From positions 124,001 to 188,000 of the forward strand of contig NZ_JAFKFX010000031.1 in the NCBI RefSeq assembly GCF_017308075.1: a stretch of DNA of 64,000 bases, in the 5' to 3' direction. This DNA comes from Allobosea sp. (GTDB taxonomy: Bacteria > Pseudomonadota > Alphaproteobacteria > Rhizobiales > Beijerinckiaceae). The translations under genes were made by a program, and so were the position numbers. The notes under the pieces were generated by a model, which had not been told where the DNA came from, did not search any database, and was given only the letters and a program-made list of their open reading frames with translations. Positions within the stretch are counted from its first letter, which is position 1. Every line of letters starts with the position of its first letter. Positions 49,621 through 57,556 of this stretch are shown in pieces.

Positions 49621-50415
49621 ATGAAGGCAGGGTTCAAGGCGGCCGTGGCGATGTTGGGTTTTCTTGCGGCAGGCTTGCTGTCGAGTGTCGAGGCACGTGC
49701 CGACAAGCTGGCCGATATTCTGTCCAAGGGCGTGGTGCGCATCACCGTCTTCGCCGATGTTCCGCCCTTCGGCATGATGAACGCCAATCGCGAGCTCGAG
49801 GGCTTCGACATCGACATGGCCAGGCTGGTCGCCAAGGCGCTCGGCGTTAAGCTCGAACTGCTGCCGGTGCCGGCCGCCAGCCGCATTCCCTTCCTGCTCA
49901 CCGACAAATCCGACATGAACATTGCGGCGATGTCGATCACCGCCGAGCGGGCTCGCCAGGTCATGTACAGCGCCCCCTATGCCGACACCTCGCTGGCGGT
50001 CTATGGCGCCAAGGGGCTCGCCCTGAAATCGGCGGCGGATATCGGGCGCAACCGCGTCGCCGTCGCCAAGGGCACGACCGAGGATCTCGTCCTGACCGCG
50101 CTCGCGCCCGGCGCCGACATCATGCGTACCGAGGACAATGCGACGGCTGTCCAGGCCTATCTCTCCGGCCACGCCCAATTGCTGGCGGCCAACAGCGTCG
50201 TGGTCGTCGAGCTGGCGAAGAAGAATCCGGCGAAGGAGTTCGACTTCAAGTTCGCGCTGCGCCGCGCGCCGGCCCATGTCACAGTTCGGTTGGGCGAGCA
50301 CACTTTGCTGCGCTGGCTCGACACGCTGATCTTCCAGAGCACGCTGAACGGCGATCTCGACGCGTTGCACCGGAAGTGGCTCGGCGGCCCGATGCAGCCC
50401 TTGCCGGCACTCTGA
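49621..50415 (+). CDS. Periplasmic amino-acid-type solute-binding protein
   Basis: A 264-residue protein with a signal peptide (ending SSVEARA). The binding-protein fold is supported by GVVRITVFADVPPFGMMNAN, LEGFDIDMARLVAKALG and DMNIAAMSITAERARQVMYS. A GAGGGAGAG ribosome site precedes the ATG. No permease or ATPase gene is adjacent, so it must use another transporter or serve as a sensor. It is 37 bases upstream of the M24-family hydrolase. Confidence 0.88.
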   Translation: MKAGFKAAVAMLGFLAAGLLSSVEARADKLADILSKGVVRITVFADVPPFGMMNANRELEGFDIDMARLVAKALGVKLELLPVPAASRIPFLLTDKSDMNIAAMSITAERARQVMYSAPYADTSLAVYGAKGLALKSAADIGRNRVAVAKGTTEDLVLTALAPGADIMRTEDNATAVQAYLSGHAQLLAANSVVVVELAKKNPAKEFDFKFALRRAPAHVTVRLGEHTLLRWLDTLIFQSTLNGDLDALHRKWLGGPMQPLPAL

Positions 50416-50452
50416 GCCGGGCGGGCAGGGCGGCGCGGCGGGAAGGAAGCGC

Positions 50453-51607
50453 ATGTCGAAGCATGATTTCTCGCGCGAGGAGTTCGCGGCGCGCCGGGCG
50501 GCTGTCGGCCGGGCGATGGCGGAGCGGGGGCTGGACTGGCTGATCCTGTTCCACCCGGTCTCGATCCGCTGGCTGACTGGCTCGGACGCCAAGAGCTACC
50601 AGGAATTCCAGTGCCTGCTGGTGCCGGGCTCAGGCCCTCTGACGATCATGGCGCGGGAGGGCGAGCGCAACGAATTGCAGGACGAGGCGCTGGTCGACCG
50701 GATCGAGAGCTTCGGCGGCGGCGAGAATGAGGATGCGATTCCGCGCTTCGAGCGGCTTGCCGACGAGCTTGGCCTGCTGCGTGCGCGCTGCGGCATGGAA
50801 GTGCCGGCCTATTATCTGCACCCGCATCACTATGTCCGCCTGCGCGAACTGCTCGGCTCCAGCCTGGCAGCCGAGACGACTGATCTCGTCCATGATCTCA
50901 GTCTGGTGAAGTCGCCGGCCGAGATCGCCTATATCCGCCGGGCGAGCGCGATCGCCGATGAGGCGATGGCGGTGTTCGCGGCCGGGCTGCGGCCGGGGCG
51001 CAGTGAGCTGGCTGTGGCCGGCGACGTCTACGGCGCGTTGCTGGCCCGCGGCAGCGGCCTTTCGGCCAGCCCGATCAACCTCGTCTCGGGCGCGCGCTCG
51101 GCTTATAGCCACGGTGCCCCGACCGAGCGGGTGCTGCAGTCCGGTGATTTCGGCAGCGTGGAATATGGCGCGACATGGCGCCGCTATACCGCGACCATTG
51201 GCCGCCAGTTCTGCCTCGGGCAGTCGACGGCGCGCATGCGTGAGCTCTACGAGATCGTGCGGCGGGCCTGCGACGCCTGTATCGCCGAGATCCGGGACGG
51301 TGCGCCGGCGACGGCGCCCCATGAGGCGGCGAAACAGCTGATCGCCGCCGCCGGGCTTGAACATGGCCGCGTGCACACGTCCGGATACGGGCTGGCGCCG
51401 GGCTTCCCGCCGAGCTGGGGCGAGCCGGTCCACATGATCGGTGGCGCCCGCCATATCTTGCGCGCCGGCATGGTGCTCAGCGTCGAGCCACCGGTCTTCC
51501 TCGGCGATGAAGGATTGGGAGCCCGCATCATCGACAATGTTCTGGTGACGTCGCAGGGCTGCGAGCTGTTGTCGCGCCGCTCGCGTGACCTCATCACCGT
51601 CGCATGA
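50453..51607 (+). CDS. M24-fold (creatinase/aminopeptidase P-like) hydrolase
   Basis: A 384-residue protein with the creatinase N-terminal domain and a pita-bread C-terminal domain (HTSGYGLAPGFPPSWGE, VLSVEPPVFLGDEG). The metal ligands of aminopeptidase P are not conserved: the usual first two Asp positions read SVEYGATWRRYTATIGRQF. That points to a metal-free member such as creatinase or ectoine hydrolase (DoeA-like). With the binding protein and the IclR regulator it may form an uptake-and-cleavage set for a small compound; the substrate is unknown. Confidence 0.8.
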   Translation: MSKHDFSREEFAARRAAVGRAMAERGLDWLILFHPVSIRWLTGSDAKSYQEFQCLLVPGSGPLTIMAREGERNELQDEALVDRIESFGGGENEDAIPRFERLADELGLLRARCGMEVPAYYLHPHHYVRLRELLGSSLAAETTDLVHDLSLVKSPAEIAYIRRASAIADEAMAVFAAGLRPGRSELAVAGDVYGALLARGSGLSASPINLVSGARSAYSHGAPTERVLQSGDFGSVEYGATWRRYTATIGRQFCLGQSTARMRELYEIVRRACDACIAEIRDGAPATAPHEAAKQLIAAAGLEHGRVHTSGYGLAPGFPPSWGEPVHMIGGARHILRAGMVLSVEPPVFLGDEGLGARIIDNVLVTSQGCELLSRRSRDLITVA

Positions 51608-51695
51608 GCCCATTCGGATCGCCAGGAAGGCGCGTAAGCTGCTGAGGGGGGTGGTCTGGCCGCAGGTAAGCGGTCCTCCTCGGGAGGTCGCGGCC

Positions 51696-51854
51696 TCAGC
51701 CGCGGGACGAGAGTGAAGTCCCGCCGCGTGCATTGTCGACGACCAGTATGAGCCTGGCGCGGGCATCTGCCTTCCGGGTCTTGCGTTGCGCCAGGAGGCG
51801 CTTGGTCCTCAGCATCTGCTGAATACGCGACAGAGATTTCCTGTTTTGCTTCAT
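51696..51854 (-). CDS. Short basic ORF (52 aa), possible small protein
   Basis: The ORF has a GAGGGGA ribosome site 7 bases before its ATG and encodes a strongly basic 52-residue product (MKQNRKSLSRIQQMLRTKRL, then LAQRKTRKADARARLILVV). Arg and Lys make up about a third of it. It could be a nucleic-acid-binding peptide or a chance ORF. A hairpin (CGGGAC/GTCCCG, 51703-51721) lies within its 3' end. Confidence 0.35.
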   Translation of the reverse strand: MKQNRKSLSRIQQMLRTKRLLAQRKTRKADARARLILVVDNARGGTSLSSRG

Positions 51855-51909
51855 CTGGGTCCCCTCGACTGCCAGTGCCGATGATGGCTGATCGCAGCCG
51901 GGCGTTCAG

Positions 51910-51923
51910 CCCCCAAATGGGGG
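51910..51923. promoter_or_regulatory. CCCCC-N4-GGGGG palindrome, second copy
   Basis: CCCCC-AAAT-GGGGG followed by AT resembles the site at 8828-8842. It lies 56 bases upstream of the small basic ORF start. The rest of 51855-52185 holds no gene that I can support. Two similar sites suggest a shared DNA-binding protein, but this is inference. Confidence 0.35.
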
Positions 51924-52185
51924 ATCGATGAACTCGCCATGTCTGGTCAAGGGGGCGGGAGGGGATGAGGCTTCCGGCTTTCCGCGCGCAGGAGAAGGTG
52001 CCGCCGGCGAGCTCCAACAAGGGTGGGGGACCGTGGTGGAGCGGCAGCGGAGCCGCTGCGGGAGCCCGGCGGGAAGTTTCGGTTCCCATCTGTCTCCCTT
52101 GGTGCTATCTCGTTCCGCGTCGCGCCGGTTCTGGGAATGGCTGGTGCGTCCGATTTGTGAGTGATAAGATGCACTTACGAGACGG

Positions 52186-52262
52186 CGGGGTATAGCGCAG
52201 CCCGGTAGCGCATCTGCTTTGGGAGCAGAGGGTCCCAGGTTCGAATCCTGGTGCCCCGACCA
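52186..52262 (+). tRNA. tRNA-Pro (anticodon TGG)
   Basis: The 77 bases fold with acceptor CGGGGTA/TGCCCCG, a D-arm with GCGCAGCCCGGTAGCGC, anticodon stem TCTGC/GCAGA with loop TTTGGGA (anticodon TGG), T-arm CAGGTTCGAATCCTG and encoded CCA. Confidence 0.96.
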
Positions 52263-52307
52263 TTCTCGAAAAGGCTCGGCCGGCAGGCGGCGAAGACGAG
52301 GAAGAGC

Positions 52308-52613
52308 ATGACGGCGCGCATCTATTGCCCCGCTCGGACGGCGATGCAGTCGGGCACGGCCAAGACTGGCCGTTGGCTCCTCGAATACGAGCCGGAGCGC
52401 CCGCGTGAGATCGAGCCGCTGATGGGCTGGACCTCGTCGAGCGACATGAAGAGTCAGCTCAAGCTCTGGTTCGACAGCGCCGATGAGGCGGTCGCCTATG
52501 CGCAGCGCAACGGCATCCCCTTCCGGCTCGAGCAGCCGCACCAGCCGAAGCGGCGGCCGATGGCCTATTCGGACAATTTCAAGTTCAACCGCGTCGGGCA
52601 GTGGACGCACTGA
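52308..52613 (+). CDS. NDUFS4-like complex I accessory subunit (ETC complex I subunit family)
   Basis: A 101-residue protein of the family that contains mitochondrial NDUFS4, a complex I accessory subunit acting near the flavin end. Signs are ARIYCPARTAMQSGTAKTGR at the N-terminus, the MGWTSSSDMKSQLKLWFDSA core, and EAVAYAQRNGIPF. I start at 52308; the frame is open upstream into the tRNA-Pro flank. It lies between tRNA-Pro and tRNA-Arg, 23 kb from the nuo operon, as often seen for this gene in alphaproteobacteria. Confidence 0.9.
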   Translation: MTARIYCPARTAMQSGTAKTGRWLLEYEPERPREIEPLMGWTSSSDMKSQLKLWFDSADEAVAYAQRNGIPFRLEQPHQPKRRPMAYSDNFKFNRVGQWTH

Positions 52614-52657
52614 CGCAGCGCGCTTCCGGCGGGGCTGCCAACCCGTCGCATCGCTAC

Positions 52658-52734
52658 GGGCCCGTAGCTCAGCTGGATAGAGCAGCAGCCTTCTAAGCTG
52701 CTGGTCGCAGGTTCGAATCCTGCCGGGCTCGCCA
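52658..52734 (+). tRNA. tRNA-Arg (anticodon TCT), likely integration site
   Basis: A complete 77-base cloverleaf: acceptor GGGCCCG/CGGGCTC, anticodon stem AGCAGC/GCTGCT with loop CTTCTAA (TCT), T-arm CAGGTTCGAATCCTG, encoded CCA. The integrase of the adjacent element ends 77 bases beyond the 3' end, which is the classic position for an element integrated at a tRNA 3' end. Confidence 0.96.
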
Positions 52735-52810
52735 TATTTTACTGGGGTTTTCGCCACTTCGGTCTCCTCGGAAAGTTGGAAGCGGGGTGCTGCTTTCCAA
52801 CTCGGTTTCA

Positions 52811-53962
52811 TTATTCGTTCCCGGCGCGACGCTTGGCGCGCCCCGCCAGACGGGCCTTGTCGAACTCGATCACCGCGTCGACGTCGACCGGAGCATAGGT
52901 CTTGTGGAGAGCATTCGATGTCTGGATGCTGTTCGCGAGCTTCGCTGAGAGCAGGCCAGGATTCGACACGCCGCTGGCGTTCGCCTCGCCGCTCCCCGAG
53001 CGCCGCATGTCCCTAAGCTGACGGCTGTCGCCCTCATCCCGGATCGCGGCAAAAGCTTTGGCGAGCTCGTGGTCCTTGAAGGGCTTCCCGTCTGCCTTCC
53101 GAAAGAGGTAGCCGTCGGGCAGGTGTTCAACGCCGCGCCAGACGGCCTCGCATAGCCGCTGGGTTCTGCGGCTGACTGTGCCGATAGCCGCCCTGCCGGT
53201 CTTGATTCGCCCGTCCTCTGTCCGATCGAAGATCAGCGAGCGCTGGCCGGTTTTGCCCCTGTAGGTGACATGCCGGCCGGCCAACAGCCGAACATCGCCG
53301 GGGGAGAATAGGGTGTCCCAGGTGATGGCGATCATGCAGGCGAGCTCGAGCTGCTTCGCGCGGATCGCTCGCTTCACCAAGATGACGGCCTCGCCCTCGG
53401 TATAGGTCTGCCACCGCGGCGCCGGCGCCTTGTTCCGCATGCCGAGCGACGGGTCGTCGCCCTTGGCGGTCTTGAGCGCGCGCATGATCTTCCAGAGCTT
53501 GCGCCAGAACTTCATCGTCTTGTGCGCTACCCCGACGCCGTGCTCCTCGACGAGCTCGGCCCGCCATTCGGACATGAGCTCGAAGGTCATAGTGTCGGGG
53601 TCGCCCGTGCCCCAAGCGTCTCGGACGCGATACCATGCCGGCCACAGCACCTTCGTCCTGGTGCTGTGCGGCATGTTCTTCCATTCCTCGGTCTTGATCC
53701 ACCGCTGGAAGGACTCGCCGATTGAGCCAGGCGGGTAGCGGCGCGCGGCCTCGGCCATCTCTCGCGTCGCATCGGCGGCTACCGGCGCCGGCTCCTCGTT
53801 GTTGAGCACCTTCAGCCACTGCTCATAGAGGCCGAGAGCGACCTTCCGGCTTCGGTCGTCGTCCTTGCCGAGCGGCTTCGGCAGGAACCCTTTGTCCTGC
53901 ATCTGCTTCGTCGGCTGCCAGTATCGGTTGCCGTTCTTCACGGGCGAATAAGGGATTTTCAC
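52811..53962 (-). CDS. Divergent tyrosine-type integrase
   Basis: A 383-residue site-specific recombinase from the GTG at 53962; the GTGA overlaps the stop of the upstream excisionase-like gene. The N-terminal part resembles SAM-like arm domains (MPHSTRTKVLWPAWYRVRDA). The catalytic domain has ITWDTLFSPGDVRLLAG, where the first catalytic Arg would be expected but a Ser is seen. It also has LRDMRRSGSGEANASG, which may hold the second Arg. The HxxH-like segment reads LANSIQTSN, and the tyrosine is in LHKTYAPVD. Catalytic residues are incomplete by my alignment, so activity is doubtful or the family is unusual. Earlier in-frame ATG codons to 54295 would overlap another gene. Confidence 0.8.
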   Translation of the reverse strand: MKIPYSPVKNGNRYWQPTKQMQDKGFLPKPLGKDDDRSRKVALGLYEQWLKVLNNEEPAPVAADATREMAEAARRYPPGSIGESFQRWIKTEEWKNMPHSTRTKVLWPAWYRVRDAWGTGDPDTMTFELMSEWRAELVEEHGVGVAHKTMKFWRKLWKIMRALKTAKGDDPSLGMRNKAPAPRWQTYTEGEAVILVKRAIRAKQLELACMIAITWDTLFSPGDVRLLAGRHVTYRGKTGQRSLIFDRTEDGRIKTGRAAIGTVSRRTQRLCEAVWRGVEHLPDGYLFRKADGKPFKDHELAKAFAAIRDEGDSRQLRDMRRSGSGEANASGVSNPGLLSAKLANSIQTSNALHKTYAPVDVDAVIEFDKARLAGRAKRRAGNE

Positions 53963-54240
53963 GCGGTGCCCCACTTGCGCTGTCTCCGCTCTGCCGCCAA
54001 CGCCTGAGCGTTGCGCGCAGTCGGGGCGGTGGTCAATTCGGGGAAGAGATGAGGCGAGCGCGCGCGGCGCCACCTCTCGACCGCTTCTGGATCGAAGCGG
54101 CCGGTCATTGGGTCCGGGGCTGGGAACCCTCTCTTCAAATAGTCGCCGAGCTTCTCCTGGAACACCTTCGCGCTCTCCCAGCCGAGCGCTGTCGCCACTT
54201 GTGCCGGCGTCAGATCGGAAATCAGGTTCGCGCGAGCCAT
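53959..54240 (-). CDS. Excisionase/AlpA-like small DNA-binding protein
   Basis: A 93-residue protein with a probable winged-helix core (TPAQVATALGWESAKVFQEK, then LKRGFPAPDPMTGRFDPEAVERW), the pattern of AlpA/excisionase-type proteins that recognise prophage ends. It is translationally coupled to the integrase (GTGA overlap), which fits a recombination-directionality role. The exact family is not certain. Confidence 0.6.
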   Translation of the reverse strand: MARANLISDLTPAQVATALGWESAKVFQEKLGDYLKRGFPAPDPMTGRFDPEAVERWRRARSPHLFPELTTAPTARNAQALAAERRQRKWGTA

Positions 54241-54242
54241 TT

Positions 54243-54743
54243 TCAGAGCCCTTCAGCGAGATTCGCGACATAGACCGCGAGGTCATCGACCTCACGGAAC
54301 CACTCGCCGTTGACGCGCAACGCAGCGAAGCGGCGATGAAGCTCGCGCTCGAGACGCTTGTCTCCCTTAGTCGAGCCAGCGAGAACGATCGGCGTCGGGT
54401 GCGATGTCTGCACGTTCTGGAGCCTGTGCTTCAGGTTCATTGTCGTGCCGATCTTGATGAAAGGCCCGGAGCGGAAGAAATAGACGACGCTACCCTTCCG
54501 CACTGCCGGCGAGGGTTTGGCCGCGTATAAGGGGCGCGGCGTCTGGGCCGGCGCCGCCGGCGCACTCCTCCGCGCGATGAAGTCCTCAATGTCGTTCGGG
54601 TGGAAGCGCCACGATGGTCGCTCCCCCGTTCCGACATTGATCGCGGCAACTTCACCGCTGCGGATAAGCCTTCGCAATTGCCGCTCGCAGATCCCGAGCG
54701 TATCGGCTGCTGAGCGCATGGGTACGAGCGTAGCCATCGTCAT
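54243..54743 (-). CDS. Fusion of helix-turn-helix domain and GIY-YIG-type (T5orf172/MUG113-like) nuclease
   Basis: The 166-residue protein has two parts. Residues 5-60 form a MerR/excisionase-like helix-turn-helix (ADTLGICERQLRRLIRSGEV, then WRFHPNDIEDFI). Residues 85-150 fit the T5orf172/MUG113 branch of the GIY-YIG nucleases: VYFF at 87-90, KIG at 97-99 in place of YIG, Arg108 in LKHRLQN, Glu132 in RLERELHRRF, and GEWFR at 146-150. It ends 2 bases before the excisionase-like gene and overlaps the next upstream gene by 4 bases. Confidence 0.75.
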   Translation of the reverse strand: MTMATLVPMRSAADTLGICERQLRRLIRSGEVAAINVGTGERPSWRFHPNDIEDFIARRSAPAAPAQTPRPLYAAKPSPAVRKGSVVYFFRSGPFIKIGTTMNLKHRLQNVQTSHPTPIVLAGSTKGDKRLERELHRRFAALRVNGEWFREVDDLAVYVANLAEGL

Positions 54744-54985
54744 GCCTTTTCCTGTGCGGGATCGGGATACTTGGGCATCAGGTGGGCGAGCCTACCGGCT
54801 TCGAGCTCGTCGGCGAGGCGGCGAAGCCCGGCAGGGGTGATGCCGACAAAGCCGCCCGAATGGTCGCTCTTGAGGAGGCCTTGACGCTCAAGGCTGTCGG
54901 ACAGCTTGCAGGCGACGACGAGGCGCATGGACGGGCTGCCGAGGCCGGATAGCAGCCCGAGTTGGTGCTTGCCGAGCCGGGTCAC
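54740..54985 (-). CDS. Small phage hypothetical, winged-helix-like
   Basis: An 81-residue protein with a short winged-helix-like arrangement (VACKLSDSLERQGLLKSDHS, GGFVGITPAGLRRLADELEA). It overlaps both neighbours by 4 bases (ATGA) and so is part of the same leftward unit as the HTH/GIY-YIG gene. Function unknown. Confidence 0.6.
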   Translation of the reverse strand: MTRLGKHQLGLLSGLGSPSMRLVVACKLSDSLERQGLLKSDHSGGFVGITPAGLRRLADELEAGRLAHLMPKYPDPAQEKA

Positions 54986-55191
54986 AGCAACCTCCCGGCG
55001 CGATCCTCAGCGTCGGCGCGCTGTCGCATTTCGGCTTCCATCTCCTCGAAGATGGCGATCTGAAATGCCGCGTCGGATTCCTTCATGGCGCCGGCGGCGA
55101 CGCGAGTGGCATAGACGCGGCGGCGGAAGCCGAGCTCGCGAGCGAGTGCCTGCTGCTTCTGGCGAGCTGTGAAGCGGTCAGCCAGCCGCAA
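54982..55191 (-). CDS. Small phage hypothetical
   Basis: I read a 69-residue product from the TTG at 55191 (RLADRFTARQKQQALARELG). The RELGFRRRVYATRVAAG segment with AAFQIAIFEEMEAEMRQR at the end is a pattern I know from rhizobial phage hypotheticals. The start region overlaps by 23 bases the divergent gene at 55169; a longer frame upstream is not credible. Start is uncertain. Confidence 0.5.
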   Translation of the reverse strand: MRLADRFTARQKQQALARELGFRRRVYATRVAAGAMKESDAAFQIAIFEEMEAEMRQRADAEDRAGRLL

Positions 55192-55372
55192 GGAGCAGGA
55201 CGAGCGAGAGGTCGCGGCTCGAAAGCGCCTTGCCGAGGCCAATGCCAAGGCCCGGCAGCGCGAGCTCGAAGCCCACGGCATCTCGGATGGACTGCCGATC
55301 AGCATTTCCCTCCGCCGCCAACTCGGCATGCCGGTTCCAGAACTGCCTACGCAGGGCCTCGCCGATGACTGA
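55169..55372 (+). CDS. Small charged phage hypothetical
   Basis: A 67-residue protein with a GTG start at 55169, rich in Lys, Arg and Glu (KRSASRKEQDEREVAARKRL, AEANAKARQRELEA). It overlaps the start of the opposite-strand gene and its stop overlaps the next gene by 8 bases. Function unknown. Confidence 0.45.
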   Translation: MKRSASRKEQDEREVAARKRLAEANAKARQRELEAHGISDGLPISISLRRQLGMPVPELPTQGLADD

Positions 55373-55673
55373 CCTACCGACCCCGAAGCCGGAGGCCGCG
55401 CTGCCGTTGCAGTGCTGGGCCGACCCTGATCCCCACCGGCGCGGCTGGCTAGCTCGCTTTCAGACCGACAAGGGCGTGCGGACCGTGACGAGCCGCTGGG
55501 CCCGGCGGGTGGCACTCATCTACGGCAGCGAGCTAGAGGCGAAATCCGCCGCAGCCGACGCCCTGCTCAAGCATCTCAACTCAACCCCGCGCCCGCGATC
55601 CGCCGGCGCCAAGACATTCGCTGTGGCGAGGAACGGGCGGAACGTCCGCACGATCTCGCTGCCGCGCACCTGA
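55365..55673 (+). CDS. Small phage hypothetical
   Basis: A 102-residue product (MTDLPTPKPEAALPLQCWAD) from the ATG at 55365, overlapping the previous gene by 8 bases. Residues 40-70 (RTVTSRWARRVALIYGSELE) are helical; the tail is basic. I recognise no family. Confidence 0.5.
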   Translation: MTDLPTPKPEAALPLQCWADPDPHRRGWLARFQTDKGVRTVTSRWARRVALIYGSELEAKSAAADALLKHLNSTPRPRSAGAKTFAVARNGRNVRTISLPRT

Positions 55674-55726
55674 TCCCGTCTCCGACGGGATATCCCGGCC
55701 CACAGTGGCCCTAACGGAGAAGTGAC

Positions 55727-55999
55727 GTGACCAAGAATGAACTGATCGCCGCGATCGCTGACGAGACCGGCAAGTCCAAGACCGACGTGTCCACGATCCT
55801 GGCATCGCTCGCGAGCACGGTCGCCAAGACCCTGAAGGCCGGCGACGAGGTGGTCATCGGCGGCATCGGCAAGCTGAAGGCCGACAAGCGCGAGGCCCGC
55901 ACCGCCCGCAATCCGTCCACCGGCGCGACGATCCAAGTCGCGGCCAAGACGGTCGCGAAGTTCAAGGTCGCCAAGGACCTCGCCGACGCCGTCGCCTGA
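55727..55999 (+). CDS. HU-family DNA-binding protein
   Basis: A 90-residue HU/IHF-type architectural protein (MTKNELIAAIADETGKSKTD). The arm region is GIGKLKADKREARTARNPST, with the conserved Arg-Asn-Pro turn, and VAKDLADAVA at the end. The start is GTG at 55727. It may help integration, replication or packaging of the element. Confidence 0.9.
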   Translation: MTKNELIAAIADETGKSKTDVSTILASLASTVAKTLKAGDEVVIGGIGKLKADKREARTARNPSTGATIQVAAKTVAKFKVAKDLADAVA

Positions 56000-56071
56000 T
56001 CGGCGCGAGCGAGAAGTATCCCCCGGCCGGTGGCGTGTTGCTGCCGGCCGTCGTCGCATCAGGAGGGCGGC

Positions 56072-57214
56072 ATGGCCAAGCATCGGACCAAGGAAGAGAT
56101 CGCGGCCGAGAAGCTGGCCAAGGAGCAGAGGATCGCCGAGCGGCTGGCGAAACGTGCAGAGAAGGACGCCGAGGCGGAGCGGAAGCGAAAGGCCAAGGTC
56201 GCTGCGGAGGCGAAGAGGCAGCGGGAACAGCGCCTGCTCTCTGCATCTCTCGCCAACCGGACCGCGGCACAGGAGGCCGCCTACCAGGCGGAGGTCGAGG
56301 CTCTCTCGATCGAGGAGCCCAGCCGGAAGAAGCTGCGGAAGGAGGTCCGCAACCAGATGATCGCTTTTGCCTTCCTCTGTGACTTCACGGTGGAGCAGGT
56401 TCGTCAGATGGTCGTAAACGATCAGAAGATCGGGGTGGTTGCCCGCGTGGTGCAGGACGGGAAGCTCGAAGCGGTCCGGCGCGGAGATGGTCGTATCAAG
56501 AAGCTGGCTGATCTTTTTGGCAAGCTCGGCCCGCATCATCAGCGCTTCGCCATGCACTGCGCCGCGACAAGCCCGACGCGGCGCCTCCACCGCGACCTGC
56601 TCAACTATCTGGCCGTGAAGACCGAGCGCGTGACCGAGACGCAGCGCATGCGCGGCGGCGGCGAGATGACATGGAACCCGCATGTCTCCGCCCTTCACAT
56701 GGAAGCCCGCCTCGGCGGGATCGACGAGCACTGCCTTCAAGCCGGGGTATGGCTCTCCACGGTGTTCGACCGTGTAGGGCAGGGGGCCGTTCGCGGCTTT
56801 GACCCGACTAGCGCGGGCATTCGAGGCACGGCGCGCGCCGCTGACGCGATCGAGACCGAGGCCGCGGCAAAGTCCGACGCGATCAATCAAATCCGTGGAG
56901 TAGAGGGCCACATCCGCCGGGCCTTCATCGCCGATGGCTCATGGGAGATGCGCTGGAAGGTGATCGAGCACGTCGTTCGATATGATCGAGCGCTGGACAA
57001 GTTCGATCTGCCGGCGCGGTTCGGCTCGCCGGTCAAGTTCCTGAACGCGGCACTGGAAGAGGTTGCGCTAGGGCCGGGCCAGAAGGCGCCAGCCGGGGTC
57101 TATTCGCAAGCCGTCAGCGGAGAGCGCGCCGCAGCCTTCGAGCAGGCAGACAGGATGCTGGCTGAGGCGATGCGATTGGCGCGCGTGGCGAAGAGAGCGG
57201 AGAGCGAGGGGTAG
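56072..57214 (+). CDS. Phage hypothetical with charged coiled-coil N-terminus
   Basis: A 380-residue protein from the ATG at 56072 behind AGGAGGG. Residues 1-60 are a Lys/Glu/Ala-rich coiled coil (AKEQRIAERLAKRAEKDAEA). The rest is mostly helical (VTETQRMRGGGEMTWN, DEHCLQAGVWLSTVFDRVGQ). No family recognised. It follows HU by 72 bases and is the largest unknown gene of the element. Confidence 0.6.
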   Translation: MAKHRTKEEIAAEKLAKEQRIAERLAKRAEKDAEAERKRKAKVAAEAKRQREQRLLSASLANRTAAQEAAYQAEVEALSIEEPSRKKLRKEVRNQMIAFAFLCDFTVEQVRQMVVNDQKIGVVARVVQDGKLEAVRRGDGRIKKLADLFGKLGPHHQRFAMHCAATSPTRRLHRDLLNYLAVKTERVTETQRMRGGGEMTWNPHVSALHMEARLGGIDEHCLQAGVWLSTVFDRVGQGAVRGFDPTSAGIRGTARAADAIETEAAAKSDAINQIRGVEGHIRRAFIADGSWEMRWKVIEHVVRYDRALDKFDLPARFGSPVKFLNAALEEVALGPGQKAPAGVYSQAVSGERAAAFEQADRMLAEAMRLARVAKRAESEG

Positions 57215-57221
57215 GCCCTGC

Positions 57222-57506
57222 CTAGTCGCGATCCGCCGTCCGCGTGTCGCGCGCGACGGAATCGGTATAGGTCCGGGCCAGATCCAGAGCCCCGGGCATA
57301 GTAAGCAGGACCGCCGCCAGCGCTGCGGACTGCGGGATGTTGTCGTTGCCGTCGAGCCAGGCTTTGACGCGCTCGGGCTTCGTACCAGTCAGCTTGCCGA
57401 ACTCGCGCATGGTGATGCCGAGCTGGGCCAGCGCAGCGGATAGCTGCTCACCGGTCATCCTCTCGTACTCGTATCGCTTCGCCACGGGCTTCACGGTGTC
57501 CAGCAA
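57222..57506 (-). CDS. XRE-type helix-turn-helix protein
   Basis: A 94-residue protein with a clear helix-turn-helix (LSAALAQLGITMREFGKLTG, TKPERVKAWLDGNDNIP) like Cro/antirepressor-type proteins. It converges with the gene at 56072, ending 7 bases after it. It may be a second regulator of the element. Confidence 0.65.
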   Translation of the reverse strand: MLDTVKPVAKRYEYERMTGEQLSAALAQLGITMREFGKLTGTKPERVKAWLDGNDNIPQSAALAAVLLTMPGALDLARTYTDSVARDTRTADRD

Positions 57507-57556
57507 TTGGGGCTCCTTCTATCAGCGATTCAGGCGTCCGTGGAAAGGCGGGGGTG

